Positions 9,239-18,589 of a stretch of DNA of 64,000 nt are shown here, piece by piece. The notes under the pieces are model-generated. The model was not told where the DNA came from. It made no database searches and saw only the letters and a program-made list of their open reading frames with translations. Where the stretch lies: NCBI GenBank assembly GCA_041393015.1, contig JAWKKV010000002.1, positions 434,001 to 498,000 on the forward strand, given 5' to 3'. The DNA is from JAGQYH01 sp041393015 (GTDB lineage: Bacteria > Bacteroidota > Bacteroidia > Chitinophagales > JADIYW01). The translations under genes and the position numbers were made by a program. Each line of letters opens with the position of its first letter. Positions within the stretch are counted from its first letter, which is position 1.

Positions 9239-10618
9239 TTATTTCAACTTTTTAAACTTCGCTGTGAAGTGGCGCAAAAATAGTGCTTCTTCAATAATTT
9301 CAAAGCCTTTTACCTTGTCTTTTGTTTTTAATATTTCTTCAAAGGTTTCAATCACATATTCAATATGACTTTGCGTATAAACTCTCCTTGGAATAGCCAT
9401 TCGTACTAACTCCATTGCAGCAGGTATTAGTTTGCCATTTTTATCGTATTTACCAAACATCACTGAGCCAATTTCAACAGATCGAATTCCGGCTTTGAGA
9501 TACAATTCACTAGTCAATGCCTGACCTGGGTATTCGTGCACTGGAATATGCGGATATAACTTTTTGGCATCAATATAAACAGCATGGCCACCAATAGGCA
9601 TCATCACTGGAACGCCCATGTCATGTAATTTCTCTCCTAAATAAGTTGTGCTTTTAATTCTATAATCTAAATAATAAGGATCAAAAACTTCTTCTAACCC
9701 AATCGCTAAGGCTTCCATATCTCTCCCTGACAAACCTCCGTAAGTGGTAAAACCTTCTGTGATAATGAGCAAACTCATGCACTCATCGGCTAATTTTTTA
9801 TCTTTTAAAGTTAAAAAACCACCCATGTTCACCAATGCATCCTTCTTGGCACTCATTACGCCACCATCGGTTAAGGCAAACATTTCTTGAGCAATTTCTT
9901 TATAGGTTTTATTCTTGCAACTGTCTTCTCTATGTTTGATGAAGTAGGAGTTTTCGGCAATTCTACAGCAATCCAATAAAAACAAGATTTTATGCTTTTT
10001 ACAGATTTTACTAATGGCTTTAGCATTAGCCATACTTACCGGCTGTCCACCACCACTATTATTCGTAACCGTTAAAATAACGGCACCTATATTTTTAGCT
10101 CCTTTTTTCTCTATTAGTTTTTCAAGCTTTTCAGTATCCATATTTCCTTTAAAAGGATGAATCAAAGCAGTGTCGCTTGATTCAGGTATCGGAATATCTA
10201 TGGCTTCTGCACCTGAAAATTCAATATTAGCTCTTGTGGTATCAAAATGTGTATTGCTGATAAAGGTCTTTCCTTTCCCTCCTAAATGAGTATAGATGAT
10301 TCTCTCTGCAGCTCTACCTTGATGGGTTGGAAGAATGTGCTTATGTCCGGTAAGATCTCGAATAGCCTTTTCCATTTTTAACCAAGAGCTAGAACCCGCA
10401 TACGATTCGTCACCACGCATAATCCCTGCCCATTGCTCAGAACTCATGGCAGAAGTGCCACTGTCCGTTAAAAAATCGATGATCACATCACAAGAATCTA
10501 GTAAAAATGGATTGTAATGCGCTTTTTTGAGTTTTTCTTTACGTTCTTTTTCTGTCGACATTCTAATGGATTCAACAGATTTAATTTTAAAGGGCTCAAT
10601 TATAGTTTTGTGCTTCAT
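9239..10618 (-). CDS. tnaA: tryptophanase (tryptophanase/tyrosine phenol-lyase family)
   Basis: This PLP-dependent beta-eliminating lyase splits tryptophan to indole, pyruvate and ammonia. It is 459 aa long. The Schiff-base lysine lies in VMSAKKDALVN (K259), and an aspartate for the pyridine nitrogen in LLDCCRI (D216). THQGRAAE (residues 98-105) is the phosphate-binding region. The block RSVEIGSVMFG matches tryptophanase (VEIGS). Tyrosine phenol-lyase has MERGI there, with the substrate-binding arginine, so tryptophan is the more likely substrate. A Bacteroidota-type promoter lies just upstream, and a tRNA-Val follows 5 bases after the stop. Confidence 0.88.
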   Translation of the reverse strand: MKHKTIIEPFKIKSVESIRMSTEKERKEKLKKAHYNPFLLDSCDVIIDFLTDSGTSAMSSEQWAGIMRGDESYAGSSSWLKMEKAIRDLTGHKHILPTHQGRAAERIIYTHLGGKGKTFISNTHFDTTRANIEFSGAEAIDIPIPESSDTALIHPFKGNMDTEKLEKLIEKKGAKNIGAVILTVTNNSGGGQPVSMANAKAISKICKKHKILFLLDCCRIAENSYFIKHREDSCKNKTYKEIAQEMFALTDGGVMSAKKDALVNMGGFLTLKDKKLADECMSLLIITEGFTTYGGLSGRDMEALAIGLEEVFDPYYLDYRIKSTTYLGEKLHDMGVPVMMPIGGHAVYIDAKKLYPHIPVHEYPGQALTSELYLKAGIRSVEIGSVMFGKYDKNGKLIPAAMELVRMAIPRRVYTQSHIEYVIETFEEILKTKDKVKGFEIIEEALFLRHFTAKFKKLK

Positions 10619-10640
10619 GTATCTAATATTCTAAGAGCTA

Positions 10641-10671
10641 CAAAGGTAAGAAGCTCAAGGGGATTCACAAT
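10641..10671 (-). promoter_or_regulatory. likely tnaA promoter
   Basis: On the minus strand TACCTTTG (complement of 10641-10648) fits the TAnnTTTG -7 box. Nineteen bases further upstream is ATTG (10668-10671), a three-of-four match to the TTTG -33 box. The start codon at 10618 is about 23 bases downstream, leaving a short leader. Confidence 0.55.
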
Positions 10672-10694
10672 ACATTAAATGGAAAGATCAAAAA

Positions 10695-11903
10695 CTAGGC
10701 TTTTCCAACTACTTCCATTACTGTTATCTCAGGTGGAATGCCCACTCTGCCATGAAAACCAATAAAACCTAAACCGCGGTTAACATACAAGTGTTGTTTA
10801 CCTCTTGTATACAATCCTGCCCATTGTTTATAAGCATATTGAGATGGGCTCCATTTGATTTTCAATTGTGGAATTTCAATGCCAAATTGAAAGCCATGTG
10901 TATGACCTGAGAAAGTAATATCAATATCTTTATGTTGTTCACTCACCACATAATTCCAGTGAGATGGATCATGGCTTAAGAGCAATTTAGCGTCTACCGT
11001 TTCACAGTTCTGACAAGCGATATTGACATCACCTCTTTTAGGGAAATAGTGTGACTCTCCCCAATTCTCCACACCTACAATGGCAATTTTATGTCCATCA
11101 ATTTCAAGCACTCTATGATCGTTATTTAAAATCGTCCAACCACATTCTTTATGGATTGCTTTAATTCTTTTGAGATCAGCTTCTGTGCCATAGTAATCGT
11201 GATTTCCTAAGGTAGAAAAAACACCATATTTTGCTTTTAACTTAGATAAAACAGGAATAAATGCTTCTGCTTCAGAAGAATGAGAATTGACTAAATCACC
11301 GGTAAAGAATATTACATCTGGATTTTGCTCGTTGATCAAACTAACGGCATGTTCGATGGCGTCTGTTCCAATAAAGCTACCTAAATGCATATCTGACACT
11401 TGAACAATTTTTAATCCTTTAAAATCACTTCTAAGTTGAGATAAACCAACACTAACTTTTCTTATTTTATAATTATAAGCGGTTTTTACCATTCCCCAAA
11501 CAAACGTACCAAACATAAAGCCTCCGGCTAATAATCCTATTTTACTAATGAATTGAGAACGAGAAATACCAGGATATTTTAATCCTGTGCTAGGTTGGGA
11601 ATAAAACTGACTGATTCCCCATTTAACCAATCGAACGCTATCTTCTGCCAATAAAAATAGTACGACAAACAACTTAGCGACGGCAAAGGTAATGATGGCT
11701 CCAAAAATTAATCGTATCGCTAGGGTAGTGGTGTTAAAATCTTTTTGCATTACCGTTATAGCGCCAATATATAAGGCAAAACTAGTTATCCAATAAGCAA
11801 TGGTTACCACTAACTTCAAAGTTGGTGAATCAATTAAAACAGTTCTTAAGGCTTGAAAAGCATAAATATCAAGAACTAAAAGAATAATAACAGGTAGTAG
11901 CAT
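10695..11903 (-). CDS. membrane-anchored calcineurin-like metallophosphoesterase
   Basis: The 402-aa protein has four hydrophobic segments at about residues 1-18, 30-52, 62-86 and 121-140, followed by a metallophosphoesterase domain. All metal-binding motifs are present: DMHLG (D171, H173), GDLVN (202-206), GNHDYYG (233-239) and a late SGHTHGFQFG. This is the YaeI-like group, some of which hydrolyse UDP-diacylglucosamine or other phosphodiesters at the membrane. The substrate cannot be told from sequence. It is 15 bases downstream of the glycosidase-like gene, so they may be cotranscribed. Confidence 0.85.
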   Translation of the reverse strand: MLLPVIILLVLDIYAFQALRTVLIDSPTLKLVVTIAYWITSFALYIGAITVMQKDFNTTTLAIRLIFGAIITFAVAKLFVVLFLLAEDSVRLVKWGISQFYSQPSTGLKYPGISRSQFISKIGLLAGGFMFGTFVWGMVKTAYNYKIRKVSVGLSQLRSDFKGLKIVQVSDMHLGSFIGTDAIEHAVSLINEQNPDVIFFTGDLVNSHSSEAEAFIPVLSKLKAKYGVFSTLGNHDYYGTEADLKRIKAIHKECGWTILNNDHRVLEIDGHKIAIVGVENWGESHYFPKRGDVNIACQNCETVDAKLLLSHDPSHWNYVVSEQHKDIDITFSGHTHGFQFGIEIPQLKIKWSPSQYAYKQWAGLYTRGKQHLYVNRGLGFIGFHGRVGIPPEITVMEVVGKA

Positions 11904-11918
11904 TAACTATTTATTTTA

Positions 11919-13154
11919 CTAATAGTATTTTTTTAAAACATCAAAAACAGGAGTAGGATAGCACTTGCCTTCGTCAACATCAATCGCATTATAAGCAGCA
12001 TTTTCCATATGACCGGCTAGCTTATGAAAATTAGAAATCGTAACGCCATATTCATCAAAAATGTCGATGTACTTTTTAATGTATTCCAAATGAACTGGCG
12101 TATTTCGCGCCCAAGATTGCTCATCGCCCCAATGTCCGAATTTAATGGCATTCCATTCCGTTACCCATATCTCCTTATTCGTTTTTTCTTTCAAATATTT
12201 AAGTCTTGGAATAACAGAAGTTCTAATACTCCAATCCAACCCTTTCTTAACACAATCTAAGTCACCTTGTTTACAATCCTTGTTAAAAGATCCATAAAAG
12301 TGAACGACAAATGCATCTACAAAGTCGAAATGATCTAAAACGAATGTATTGTATTCTGTATGTTTTTTATTTTGAAAATTTCCCAATGGAATTCCAGTTT
12401 TAATGGAAGGATCAACGGCATGTATTTTGTCGGAATAGATTTTTGCTAAGCGTTCAAATTGCTCAAATTTGTCACTATTTACAGATTTTGTGTTTACCGA
12501 TGATTTACCATACAATTGTTTGGTGTTGGAATTGCTTGAAGTTTTTCCGGTAAGCGTTCGTAACCACTTGATTAATATACTTTCTTTAGGATTTACTTTT
12601 GGTGGAGTATCTTCATCATCCTCTATATTGCCATTTTCAATATCATCAATATTGTTTAGTTCTGGATTAACCGTAATGCCCGGAATACCCACTATTTCAT
12701 TATAGAGATAGAATTCATTACCTAATTCCACAGCAATAACATCCATACCATTATTGATTAAATAATGTAATGCATCCATGTTTTCCTTAATCAACTCGGC
12801 TTCATTGGCTCCTTTGTAATGATCTAGTAAATTCATTACAAAAACCGTTTTAGGTCGAGTTTTCATTGCTTTAATAACACGAACGTATTCAACAATAAAA
12901 TTCTCAGTTAGATTTTTATTTGGTTTTTCCCAACCGTAACCCACATTATTGAAATGATATTTATTGGCAATTGATCCACCAGGAAATCGCATTACATCCG
13001 GTTCTAATTGATCGAATAGATTTATGGCTTCTTGATTGACTTTGTAATTTGGAAATGGGTGAAATAAATGACCAATACTATAGCCTTTTAAATGTTGCCC
13101 ATAAGAAACAAAGGAGAACAATATCGCGGAGAGGATTAAAAATGATTTTTTCAT
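11919..13154 (-). CDS. exported glycoside hydrolase-like (clan A TIM barrel) protein
   Basis: The 411-aa protein has a signal peptide ending near SYGQ (residue 20). The fold features resemble retaining clan A glycosidases: MRFPGGSIAN early, an acid/base candidate in VELGNEF (N146-E147), and a nucleophile candidate in IWVTEWN (E333). The arrangement is closest to arabinofuranosidase or hydrolase-like proteins of Bacteroidota. Residues 165-230 form an acidic, Ser/Asn/Lys-rich low-complexity insertion between strands. The specific substrate is unknown. A TATCTTTG-like -7 box lies upstream near 13185-13192, but without a clear -33 partner. Confidence 0.65.
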   Translation of the reverse strand: MKKSFLILSAILFSFVSYGQHLKGYSIGHLFHPFPNYKVNQEAINLFDQLEPDVMRFPGGSIANKYHFNNVGYGWEKPNKNLTENFIVEYVRVIKAMKTRPKTVFVMNLLDHYKGANEAELIKENMDALHYLINNGMDVIAVELGNEFYLYNEIVGIPGITVNPELNNIDDIENGNIEDDEDTPPKVNPKESILIKWLRTLTGKTSSNSNTKQLYGKSSVNTKSVNSDKFEQFERLAKIYSDKIHAVDPSIKTGIPLGNFQNKKHTEYNTFVLDHFDFVDAFVVHFYGSFNKDCKQGDLDCVKKGLDWSIRTSVIPRLKYLKEKTNKEIWVTEWNAIKFGHWGDEQSWARNTPVHLEYIKKYIDIFDEYGVTISNFHKLAGHMENAAYNAIDVDEGKCYPTPVFDVLKKYY

Positions 13155-13248
13155 GCTTTTTGAGATAAATTATCAATTCAGATATTTCAAAGATAGTGAC
13201 TGAAATACAAAGATTTACATGCATAAATCTTGCCAAGCCTAAAATAAC

Positions 13249-13275
13249 AAAAGGCCTTCGAATGGAAGACCTTTT
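13249..13275 (-). terminator. terminator of the thrS-infC-rpmI-rplT operon
   Basis: On the minus strand the stem AAAAGGTCTTC/GAAGGCCTTTT (one G-T pair) with a 5-base loop lies about 25 bases after the rplT stop, followed by a moderately T-rich tail. The stem also begins with A residues, so it may work in both directions. Confidence 0.75.
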
Positions 13276-13300
13276 GATATATAACTTATGTGAAAATAAT

Positions 13301-13645
13301 CTACTTAACTTTTTCTACAATAGCTTTGAATGTAGCAGGATTATTCATTGCTAAATCCGCTAACACTTTTCTATTAAGTGAAATGTTATTTTCGTCTAAT
13401 TTATTGATCAATTGAGAATAAGTTAAACCATGTTCTCTAGCACCCGCATTAATACGAGAGATCCATAGAGCTCTAAATGATCTTTTCTTATTCTTTCTAT
13501 CTCTATAAGCATATTGTCCTGCTTTCTCAACTGCGTTTTTCGCAACTGTATACACATTCTTTCTTCTACCAAAATATCCTTTGGCTTGCTTAAGTACTTT
13601 TTTTCTTTTAGCTCTTGACGCTACTGCATTTACTGACCGAGGCAT
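13301..13645 (-). CDS. rplT: 50S ribosomal protein L20
   Basis: L20 is a 23S rRNA-binding protein needed early in large subunit assembly. The 114-aa length and the very basic N-terminal helix (MPRSVNAVASRAKRKKVLK, GYFGRRKN) are diagnostic, as is the C-terminal block RDRKNKKRSFRALWISRINA. It is the last gene of the classical thrS-infC-rpmI-rplT order, 32 bases after rpmI. Confidence 0.98.
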   Translation of the reverse strand: MPRSVNAVASRAKRKKVLKQAKGYFGRRKNVYTVAKNAVEKAGQYAYRDRKNKKRSFRALWISRINAGAREHGLTYSQLINKLDENNISLNRKVLADLAMNNPATFKAIVEKVK

Positions 13646-13677
13646 GTTATTCTAAATTTTCTCTTTTACTAAATCGA

Positions 13678-13872
13678 TTAAATGTTCAACATTAACTTCA
13701 CATTCTTCTCGTCTGCTTTGCAAACGGTAGTTGCTTTTCCTAAGTTATGTTTTCTCTTTGTGCTCTTCTTCGTTAAGATATGGCTTTTAAAAGCCTTTCT
13801 TCTTTTAATCTTACCAGAACCAGTAAGTTTAAATCTCTTTTTCGCGCTTGAATTTGTCTTTACTTTAGGCAT
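13678..13872 (-). CDS. rpmI: 50S ribosomal protein L35
   Basis: A 64-aa very basic protein starting MPKVKTNSSAKKRFKLTGSG, the typical L35 N-terminus, with RRKAFKSHILTKKSTKRKHNL following. It lies between infC and rplT, as in most bacteria. The 169-base gap to infC is the longest in the operon. It contains two TACTTTTG sequences (complements of 13893-13900 and 13986-13993), which could be -7 boxes of an internal promoter, but no -33 box is evident. Confidence 0.97.
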   Translation of the reverse strand: MPKVKTNSSAKKRFKLTGSGKIKRRKAFKSHILTKKSTKRKHNLGKATTVCKADEKNVKLMLNI

Positions 13873-14041
13873 TGACTGTCTATTTTGAGGTGCAAAAGTA
13901 AGTATTTTTACTTTTATAATCTAATTATCATTAAAAGCCACAATTTCTTAATCTATAACACCTATTAAAAAATGAGCGGCAAAAGTACTATTGAAAAACT
14001 GGGAAAGACTAAATAGTAATCAACAACTATTGATAACCGTA

Positions 14042-14590
14042 TTATTTCTTCTTTTTAGGAGAGATAAAAATGGTCATTCTTTTGCCTTCTAACTTAGGCA
14101 GTTGTTCTAAATCTCCAATATCTTTTAAGCTATCATAGAATTGTAACAACAACAATTCTCCTCTTTCTTTAAAGATGATGGCTCTACCTTTAAAATGGAC
14201 ATATGCCTTTACCTTAGCACCTTCCTTTAAAAATTTTTCAGCATGCTTAGTTTTAAAAGCAACATCATGCTCATCGGTATTGGCAGTAAATCGGATCTCT
14301 TTGATCACCGTTTTAGTTGCCTTAGCCTTCATTTCCTTTTCCTTCTTCTTCTTTTCGTAAAGGAATTTTTTATAGTCGGTAATTCTGCAAACGGGAGGGG
14401 CAGCATTAGGAGATATTTCTACTAAATCTAATCCCAACTCATTAGCCATTTCGAGTGCCTTATCCGTAGAGTATACGCCTACTTCAACATCATCACCTAC
14501 TACTCGTACTTCAGGTACCCTAATTCTTCTATTAATTCTAAATTGCGGTTCTTCAACTCTAGGTTGAGGTCTTTGTCTTCTTCTTGCCAA
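14042..14590 (-). CDS. infC: translation initiation factor IF-3
   Basis: IF-3 binds the 30S subunit and checks the initiator tRNA-start codon match. At 182 aa it shows the N-terminal domain block FRINRRIRVPEVRVVGDD and GLDLVEISPNAAPPVCRI, a Lys-rich linker (YEKKKKEKEMKAKA), and the C-terminal domain with TVIKEIRFTANTDEHD. The ATG start used here is not the rare ATT start known for infC in proteobacteria. The start is 10 bases after the thrS stop. Confidence 0.97.
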   Translation of the reverse strand: MARRRQRPQPRVEEPQFRINRRIRVPEVRVVGDDVEVGVYSTDKALEMANELGLDLVEISPNAAPPVCRITDYKKFLYEKKKKEKEMKAKATKTVIKEIRFTANTDEHDVAFKTKHAEKFLKEGAKVKAYVHFKGRAIIFKERGELLLLQFYDSLKDIGDLEQLPKLEGKRMTIFISPKKKK

Positions 14591-14600
14591 ATGTGTTTAA

Positions 14601-16538
14601 TTAATGATTTTTAAATAATTCTTTTTCTAAGGTTTCTACAAAGGTAGCAACTTCAAAGCTTCCTAAGTCACCTTCTCTATGTTTTCTAACAGAAATTGTT
14701 CCATTTTTTTCTTCTTCCTCGCCAATTATAATCATGTAAGGAATTTTTGCTACTTCCGCATCTCTAATTAACTTGCCTACTTTCTCATTTCTTTCATCTA
14801 CAAAGGCACGGATGTCATATTTCTCCAAAGTATACATAATTTCTTTGGAATAGCCAATAAATTTCTCACTTATCGGTAAAATGGCAACTTGTCGTGGACA
14901 TAACCACAATGGAAAATTACCTTCACAATGTTCAATCAATATCGCCATAAATCTTTCTAAAGAACCAAATGGTGCTCTATGAATCATTACAGGGCGATGC
15001 TTTTCATTATCGCTACCAATGTATTCCAAATCGAAACGTTCCGGCAAGTTGTAATCTACTTGAATAGTTCCTAACTGCCAAGATCTTCCAATGGCATCTT
15101 TTACCATAAAATCTAACTTAGGTCCGTAAAAAGCAGCTTCTCCGTATTCTACAACGGTTGGCAAACCTTTTTCAGCAGCAGCTTCAATAATGGCTCTTTC
15201 TGCTTTTTCCCAATTTTCATCCGATCCAATGTATTTATCTCTATTTACTTTGTCTCTTAAAGAAACTTGCGCCGTAAAATTTTCAAAACCTAAACGATCA
15301 AATACCAATTGAATCAAATCTACTACACTTTTGATTTCGTCTTTAATCTGATCTGCTGTACAGAAAATATGAGCATCATCCTGCGTAAAGCCTCTTGTTC
15401 TAGTGATACCATGGAGCTCTCCACTTTGCTCGTATCTATATACTGTTCCAAACTCAGCTATTCTTACCGGTAAATCTTTATAAGAGTGAGGGAAAGCGTG
15501 ATAAATTTCACAATGATGTGGACAGTTCATTGGTTTCAACATGTACTGCTCTCCTTCGTTTGGTGTGTTGATCAATTGAAATGAATCCGCTCCATATTTG
15601 GCTAAATGTCCGGAAGTTCTATACAACTCGGCATTTCCAATATGAGGGGTAATGACTTGTTGATAGCCAGCTTTTACTTGTTCATCTTTAAGAAACTCTG
15701 ATAGTTTCTCTCTGATAAATGTACCGTCCGGTAACCATAAAGGTAAACCTGCACCAACTTTTTGTGAAAAGGTAAAAAGGTTTAACTCTTTTCCTAGTTT
15801 TCTATGATCTCTCTTTTCAGCTTCTTCTAATAAAGTTAAATACTCATCAAGCATGGCTTGCTTTGGAAATGTTACGCCATAAATTCTTGTCAGCTGCTTT
15901 CTCTTTTCATCACCACGCCAGTAAGCACCAGCCACTTTCATTAATTTGATGGCTTTAATACCACCAGTATCAGGAATATGAGGCCCTCTACATAAATCTG
16001 TAAAATTACCTTGTGTATAAAAAGTGATATCTCCGTCATTTAAGCCTTCCAATAACTCTAACTTATATTCATCACCTTTTTCTTCAAAGTATTTGATAGC
16101 ATCTGCTTTACCAACTTCTTTTCTAACATATTCGCTCTTGGTTTGAGCCAGTTCTTTCATCTTTTTTTCAATCTTTCCGAAATCACTGCTAGATAAAGTT
16201 AAATCGCCTGTATCAATATCGTAATAGAAGCCATTGTCAATAGGAGGTCCAATACCAAACTTAGTGCCCGGATATAATGCCTCTAAGGCTTCTGCTAAAA
16301 GGTGAGCAGATGAATGCCAAAAAGTACTTTTACCTGCTTCATTGTCCCACGTCAATAATTCTAAACTCGCATCAGATTTTATGGCACGACTGGCATCCCA
16401 TACTTCTCCATTAACTTTTGCAGCTAAGACATTTCTAGCTAAACCATGGCTAATTCCTTTTGCAATTTCCATTGCTGAAACGCCTTCTTCATATTGCCTT
16501 TCGGCTCCATCAGGGAATGTTATATTAATCATTGACAT
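14601..16538 (-). CDS. thrS: threonyl-tRNA synthetase
   Basis: A class II synthetase of 645 aa with the full domain order: TGS domain (residues 3-65), editing domain with FWHSSAHLLAEAL and the later DLCRGPH, catalytic domain with motif 2 block RYEQSGELHGITRTRGFTQDD and the zinc-site cysteine in MKPMNCPHHCEIY, and a C-terminal anticodon-binding domain beginning around PRQVAILP. The start could be Met1 or Met3. A TAAATTTG sequence just upstream (complement of 16561-16568) could be its -7 box. The 240 bases to the divergent gene at 16778 hold no other feature that I can see. Confidence 0.97.
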   Translation of the reverse strand: MSMINITFPDGAERQYEEGVSAMEIAKGISHGLARNVLAAKVNGEVWDASRAIKSDASLELLTWDNEAGKSTFWHSSAHLLAEALEALYPGTKFGIGPPIDNGFYYDIDTGDLTLSSSDFGKIEKKMKELAQTKSEYVRKEVGKADAIKYFEEKGDEYKLELLEGLNDGDITFYTQGNFTDLCRGPHIPDTGGIKAIKLMKVAGAYWRGDEKRKQLTRIYGVTFPKQAMLDEYLTLLEEAEKRDHRKLGKELNLFTFSQKVGAGLPLWLPDGTFIREKLSEFLKDEQVKAGYQQVITPHIGNAELYRTSGHLAKYGADSFQLINTPNEGEQYMLKPMNCPHHCEIYHAFPHSYKDLPVRIAEFGTVYRYEQSGELHGITRTRGFTQDDAHIFCTADQIKDEIKSVVDLIQLVFDRLGFENFTAQVSLRDKVNRDKYIGSDENWEKAERAIIEAAAEKGLPTVVEYGEAAFYGPKLDFMVKDAIGRSWQLGTIQVDYNLPERFDLEYIGSDNEKHRPVMIHRAPFGSLERFMAILIEHCEGNFPLWLCPRQVAILPISEKFIGYSKEIMYTLEKYDIRAFVDERNEKVGKLIRDAEVAKIPYMIIIGEEEEKNGTISVRKHREGDLGSFEVATFVETLEKELFKNH

Positions 16539-16560
16539 ATATAAATGTTAAACGAGGGCG

Positions 16561-16568
16561 CAAATTTA
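16561..16568 (-). promoter_or_regulatory. possible -7 box of the thrS operon
   Basis: The minus-strand sequence TAAATTTG fits TAnnTTTG and lies 23 bases upstream of the thrS start codon. No convincing TTTG is found 19 bases further upstream, so the call is tentative. Confidence 0.35.
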
Positions 16569-16777
16569 ACTAACTTCCTCATTAATCACTATGGAATTAA
16601 GATTATTGACTTTTTCTAAATATTAGTAATGCTATTGATAATGATTATAAATTAGAGTTGCCGAACAAACTATCGATTGAAATAATAATTTTATTATACC
16701 AACAAGACCAATAATTAAGATCACTTAATTACCTTGCATGGGTTAGAATAATTTCAAATCTAAAAGAAATAACTAGT

Positions 16778-17779
16778 ATGAATAAGAAAACTAAAGATTT
16801 ATTTGAAGCACATGTGGCTTATACTATAGCTGAGTTAACAGGCGATAATTTAAAGAAAACTATTGAAGGTGAAACCGCTTTTATTTGGGATAGATTAGCC
16901 AAAATAAAGTTGAATGATGTCATTACAAAAGAGGAAATTATTGATTTTCAGAAAAGGAATTTTGACCATAGAGATAAGGTTGCGGAACCTGTAAAGGCAT
17001 ATGCTAAAAGTTTACGAGATGCTGTTATTAAACATTTAGAATCGAGTGATGCCAAGTTATCTGATATTGTTGATCGTGATTCTTATGATGAATTAGTGAA
17101 TGAAATTGCTGGTTTAAAGGAAATTCGAGAAAAATTAATCAATGCTGCCGTTTCCAATCCACTTTATGGTGAAGTGATTGCCAATACTTTATCAGATGGT
17201 ATTAAGTCATTTACTTCTGAAGAAGGATTAGCAGGTAAAATTCCGGGCGCATCCTCTTTCTTTAAAATGGGAGGCGGTTTATTGAGTGGTTTACAAGATA
17301 GCGTAGACAAAAATGTTAGAAAATTTATTTCTGAAAACATTTCTAAATTAACCAAACAAAGTGGCAAATACATCGCTGATATTGTGAATGAAAGAAAAAT
17401 AAAAGAGATAAGTGATACCATTTGGCGAAAAGGCAATGAAAAACCAATTAGCTATGCGGTTAAAAAGATGGATGTTGATCAATTTGAGAGTTTTGAGCCA
17501 ATTGTTGAAGCGATGACGAATCATTTTTTAAAGTCTGATTATGCCAACGAAATCAATGCATTTGTTGTCGAACATTTTTTAAAGGAAAATGGTAAAAAGT
17601 CACTACAAAAGATTTTAACTGATATAGAAATAACGAAGAAAGATGTAATGAGAGAATCGGTAGAGTTCTTTACTAAAGTAGGAGAGCAGTCGTTAGCAGA
17701 TGGTAGTTTAGAAGAAAGAGTGCGTTTGCACTTAGGTAAGTTTTACGAGTCTGATGTTGTAGGGAAGATATTGGGCTAG
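16778..17779 (+). CDS. hypothetical helical protein, 333 aa
   Basis: I do not recognise a named family. The protein is cytosolic by sequence, almost entirely helical and acidic/basic mixed. A glycine-rich stretch near residues 145-175 (AGKIPGASSFFKMGGGLLSGL) could be a flexible or membrane-touching loop. It has no Cys. It stands alone: thrS diverges upstream and msrB converges downstream. Confidence 0.6.
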   Translation: MNKKTKDLFEAHVAYTIAELTGDNLKKTIEGETAFIWDRLAKIKLNDVITKEEIIDFQKRNFDHRDKVAEPVKAYAKSLRDAVIKHLESSDAKLSDIVDRDSYDELVNEIAGLKEIREKLINAAVSNPLYGEVIANTLSDGIKSFTSEEGLAGKIPGASSFFKMGGGLLSGLQDSVDKNVRKFISENISKLTKQSGKYIADIVNERKIKEISDTIWRKGNEKPISYAVKKMDVDQFESFEPIVEAMTNHFLKSDYANEINAFVVEHFLKENGKKSLQKILTDIEITKKDVMRESVEFFTKVGEQSLADGSLEERVRLHLGKFYESDVVGKILG

Positions 17780-17837
17780 TTGCACGATTTCCTATGTGAA
17801 CGATTGAAATAGGTTTGTTTTTTATACTAAAATTAAA

Positions 17838-17863
17838 AAAGAGAAGTTTTTCCTCTTCTCTTT
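17838..17863. terminator. hairpin between convergent genes
   Basis: The perfect 9-bp stem AAAGAGAAG/CTTCTCTTT has an 8-base loop. It sits about 60 bases after the hypothetical gene at 16778 and about 130 bases after the msrB stop. The T-rich tail is on the minus-strand side (TTTTTTAATTTT), so it would work best for msrB. Confidence 0.6.
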
Positions 17864-17993
17864 AATGAACTGTTTCTAGTATACGGATTTCTTAAGCAAG
17901 GCTCAAGTCGGAGTTGTTTGATTTAAAAACAATTGTTAGACGAACTAATTTTCAATTGGTCACATTTTTTAATATGTTTGAAAAATTAGTCAG

Positions 17994-18497
17994 TTACTTT
18001 TTTTTGAAATTTAAAGAAGCTGAATTAATACAATACCTTAATCCTGTGGGCGCTGGACCATCTTCAAAAACATGTCCTAAATGAGCATCGCATCGGGCGC
18101 ATAAAACTTCAACTCTGTTCCATCCAAATGAGTTGTCTGCTATTTCAGCTACATTAATATTATTATAGGTGTCATAAAAACTTGGCCATCCTGTGCCTGA
18201 CTCAAACTTAGTTTCGGAAGAAAATAATGGCAATTGACAATTAGAACAAGTGTATATCCCTTTATCTTTTATATTAAGTAAATCCCCCGTAAATGCTCGC
18301 TCGGTGCCTGCTTCTCTTGTGATATAATAAACATTCGGATCTAAGACAGCTTTCCACTCTTCATCACTTTTATGAATTTTTTGCTCTTTTGGAAAGGCAT
18401 TTTCAATTACCTTAGCGTTTTGTTTAGCATTGTTTTGAAATCCTAAACAAGAAACTATAAAGATGGGAACGATAAAAACTAACATCATTTTGCTCAT
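17994..18497 (-). CDS. msrB: peptide-methionine (R)-S-oxide reductase, lipoprotein form
   Basis: MsrB repairs the R form of methionine sulfoxide in proteins. The 167-aa protein carries a lipoprotein signal (hydrophobic core, then IVSC with C17). The body has the zinc pairs CSNC and CARC, the block GTGWPSFYD, and the catalytic cysteine in LRYCINSASLNF. The export signal suggests repair of envelope proteins. It diverges from fabH with a gap of 92 bases. Confidence 0.93.
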   Translation of the reverse strand: MSKMMLVFIVPIFIVSCLGFQNNAKQNAKVIENAFPKEQKIHKSDEEWKAVLDPNVYYITREAGTERAFTGDLLNIKDKGIYTCSNCQLPLFSSETKFESGTGWPSFYDTYNNINVAEIADNSFGWNRVEVLCARCDAHLGHVFEDGPAPTGLRYCINSASLNFKKK

Positions 18498-18589
18498 AAC
18501 AACTATACAATTTTAAAAAGCCAATTGTTCCTAAATGAATAATAATTAACATCATTTTGGACATTTAGAAAACAATAAACATCTATTTG

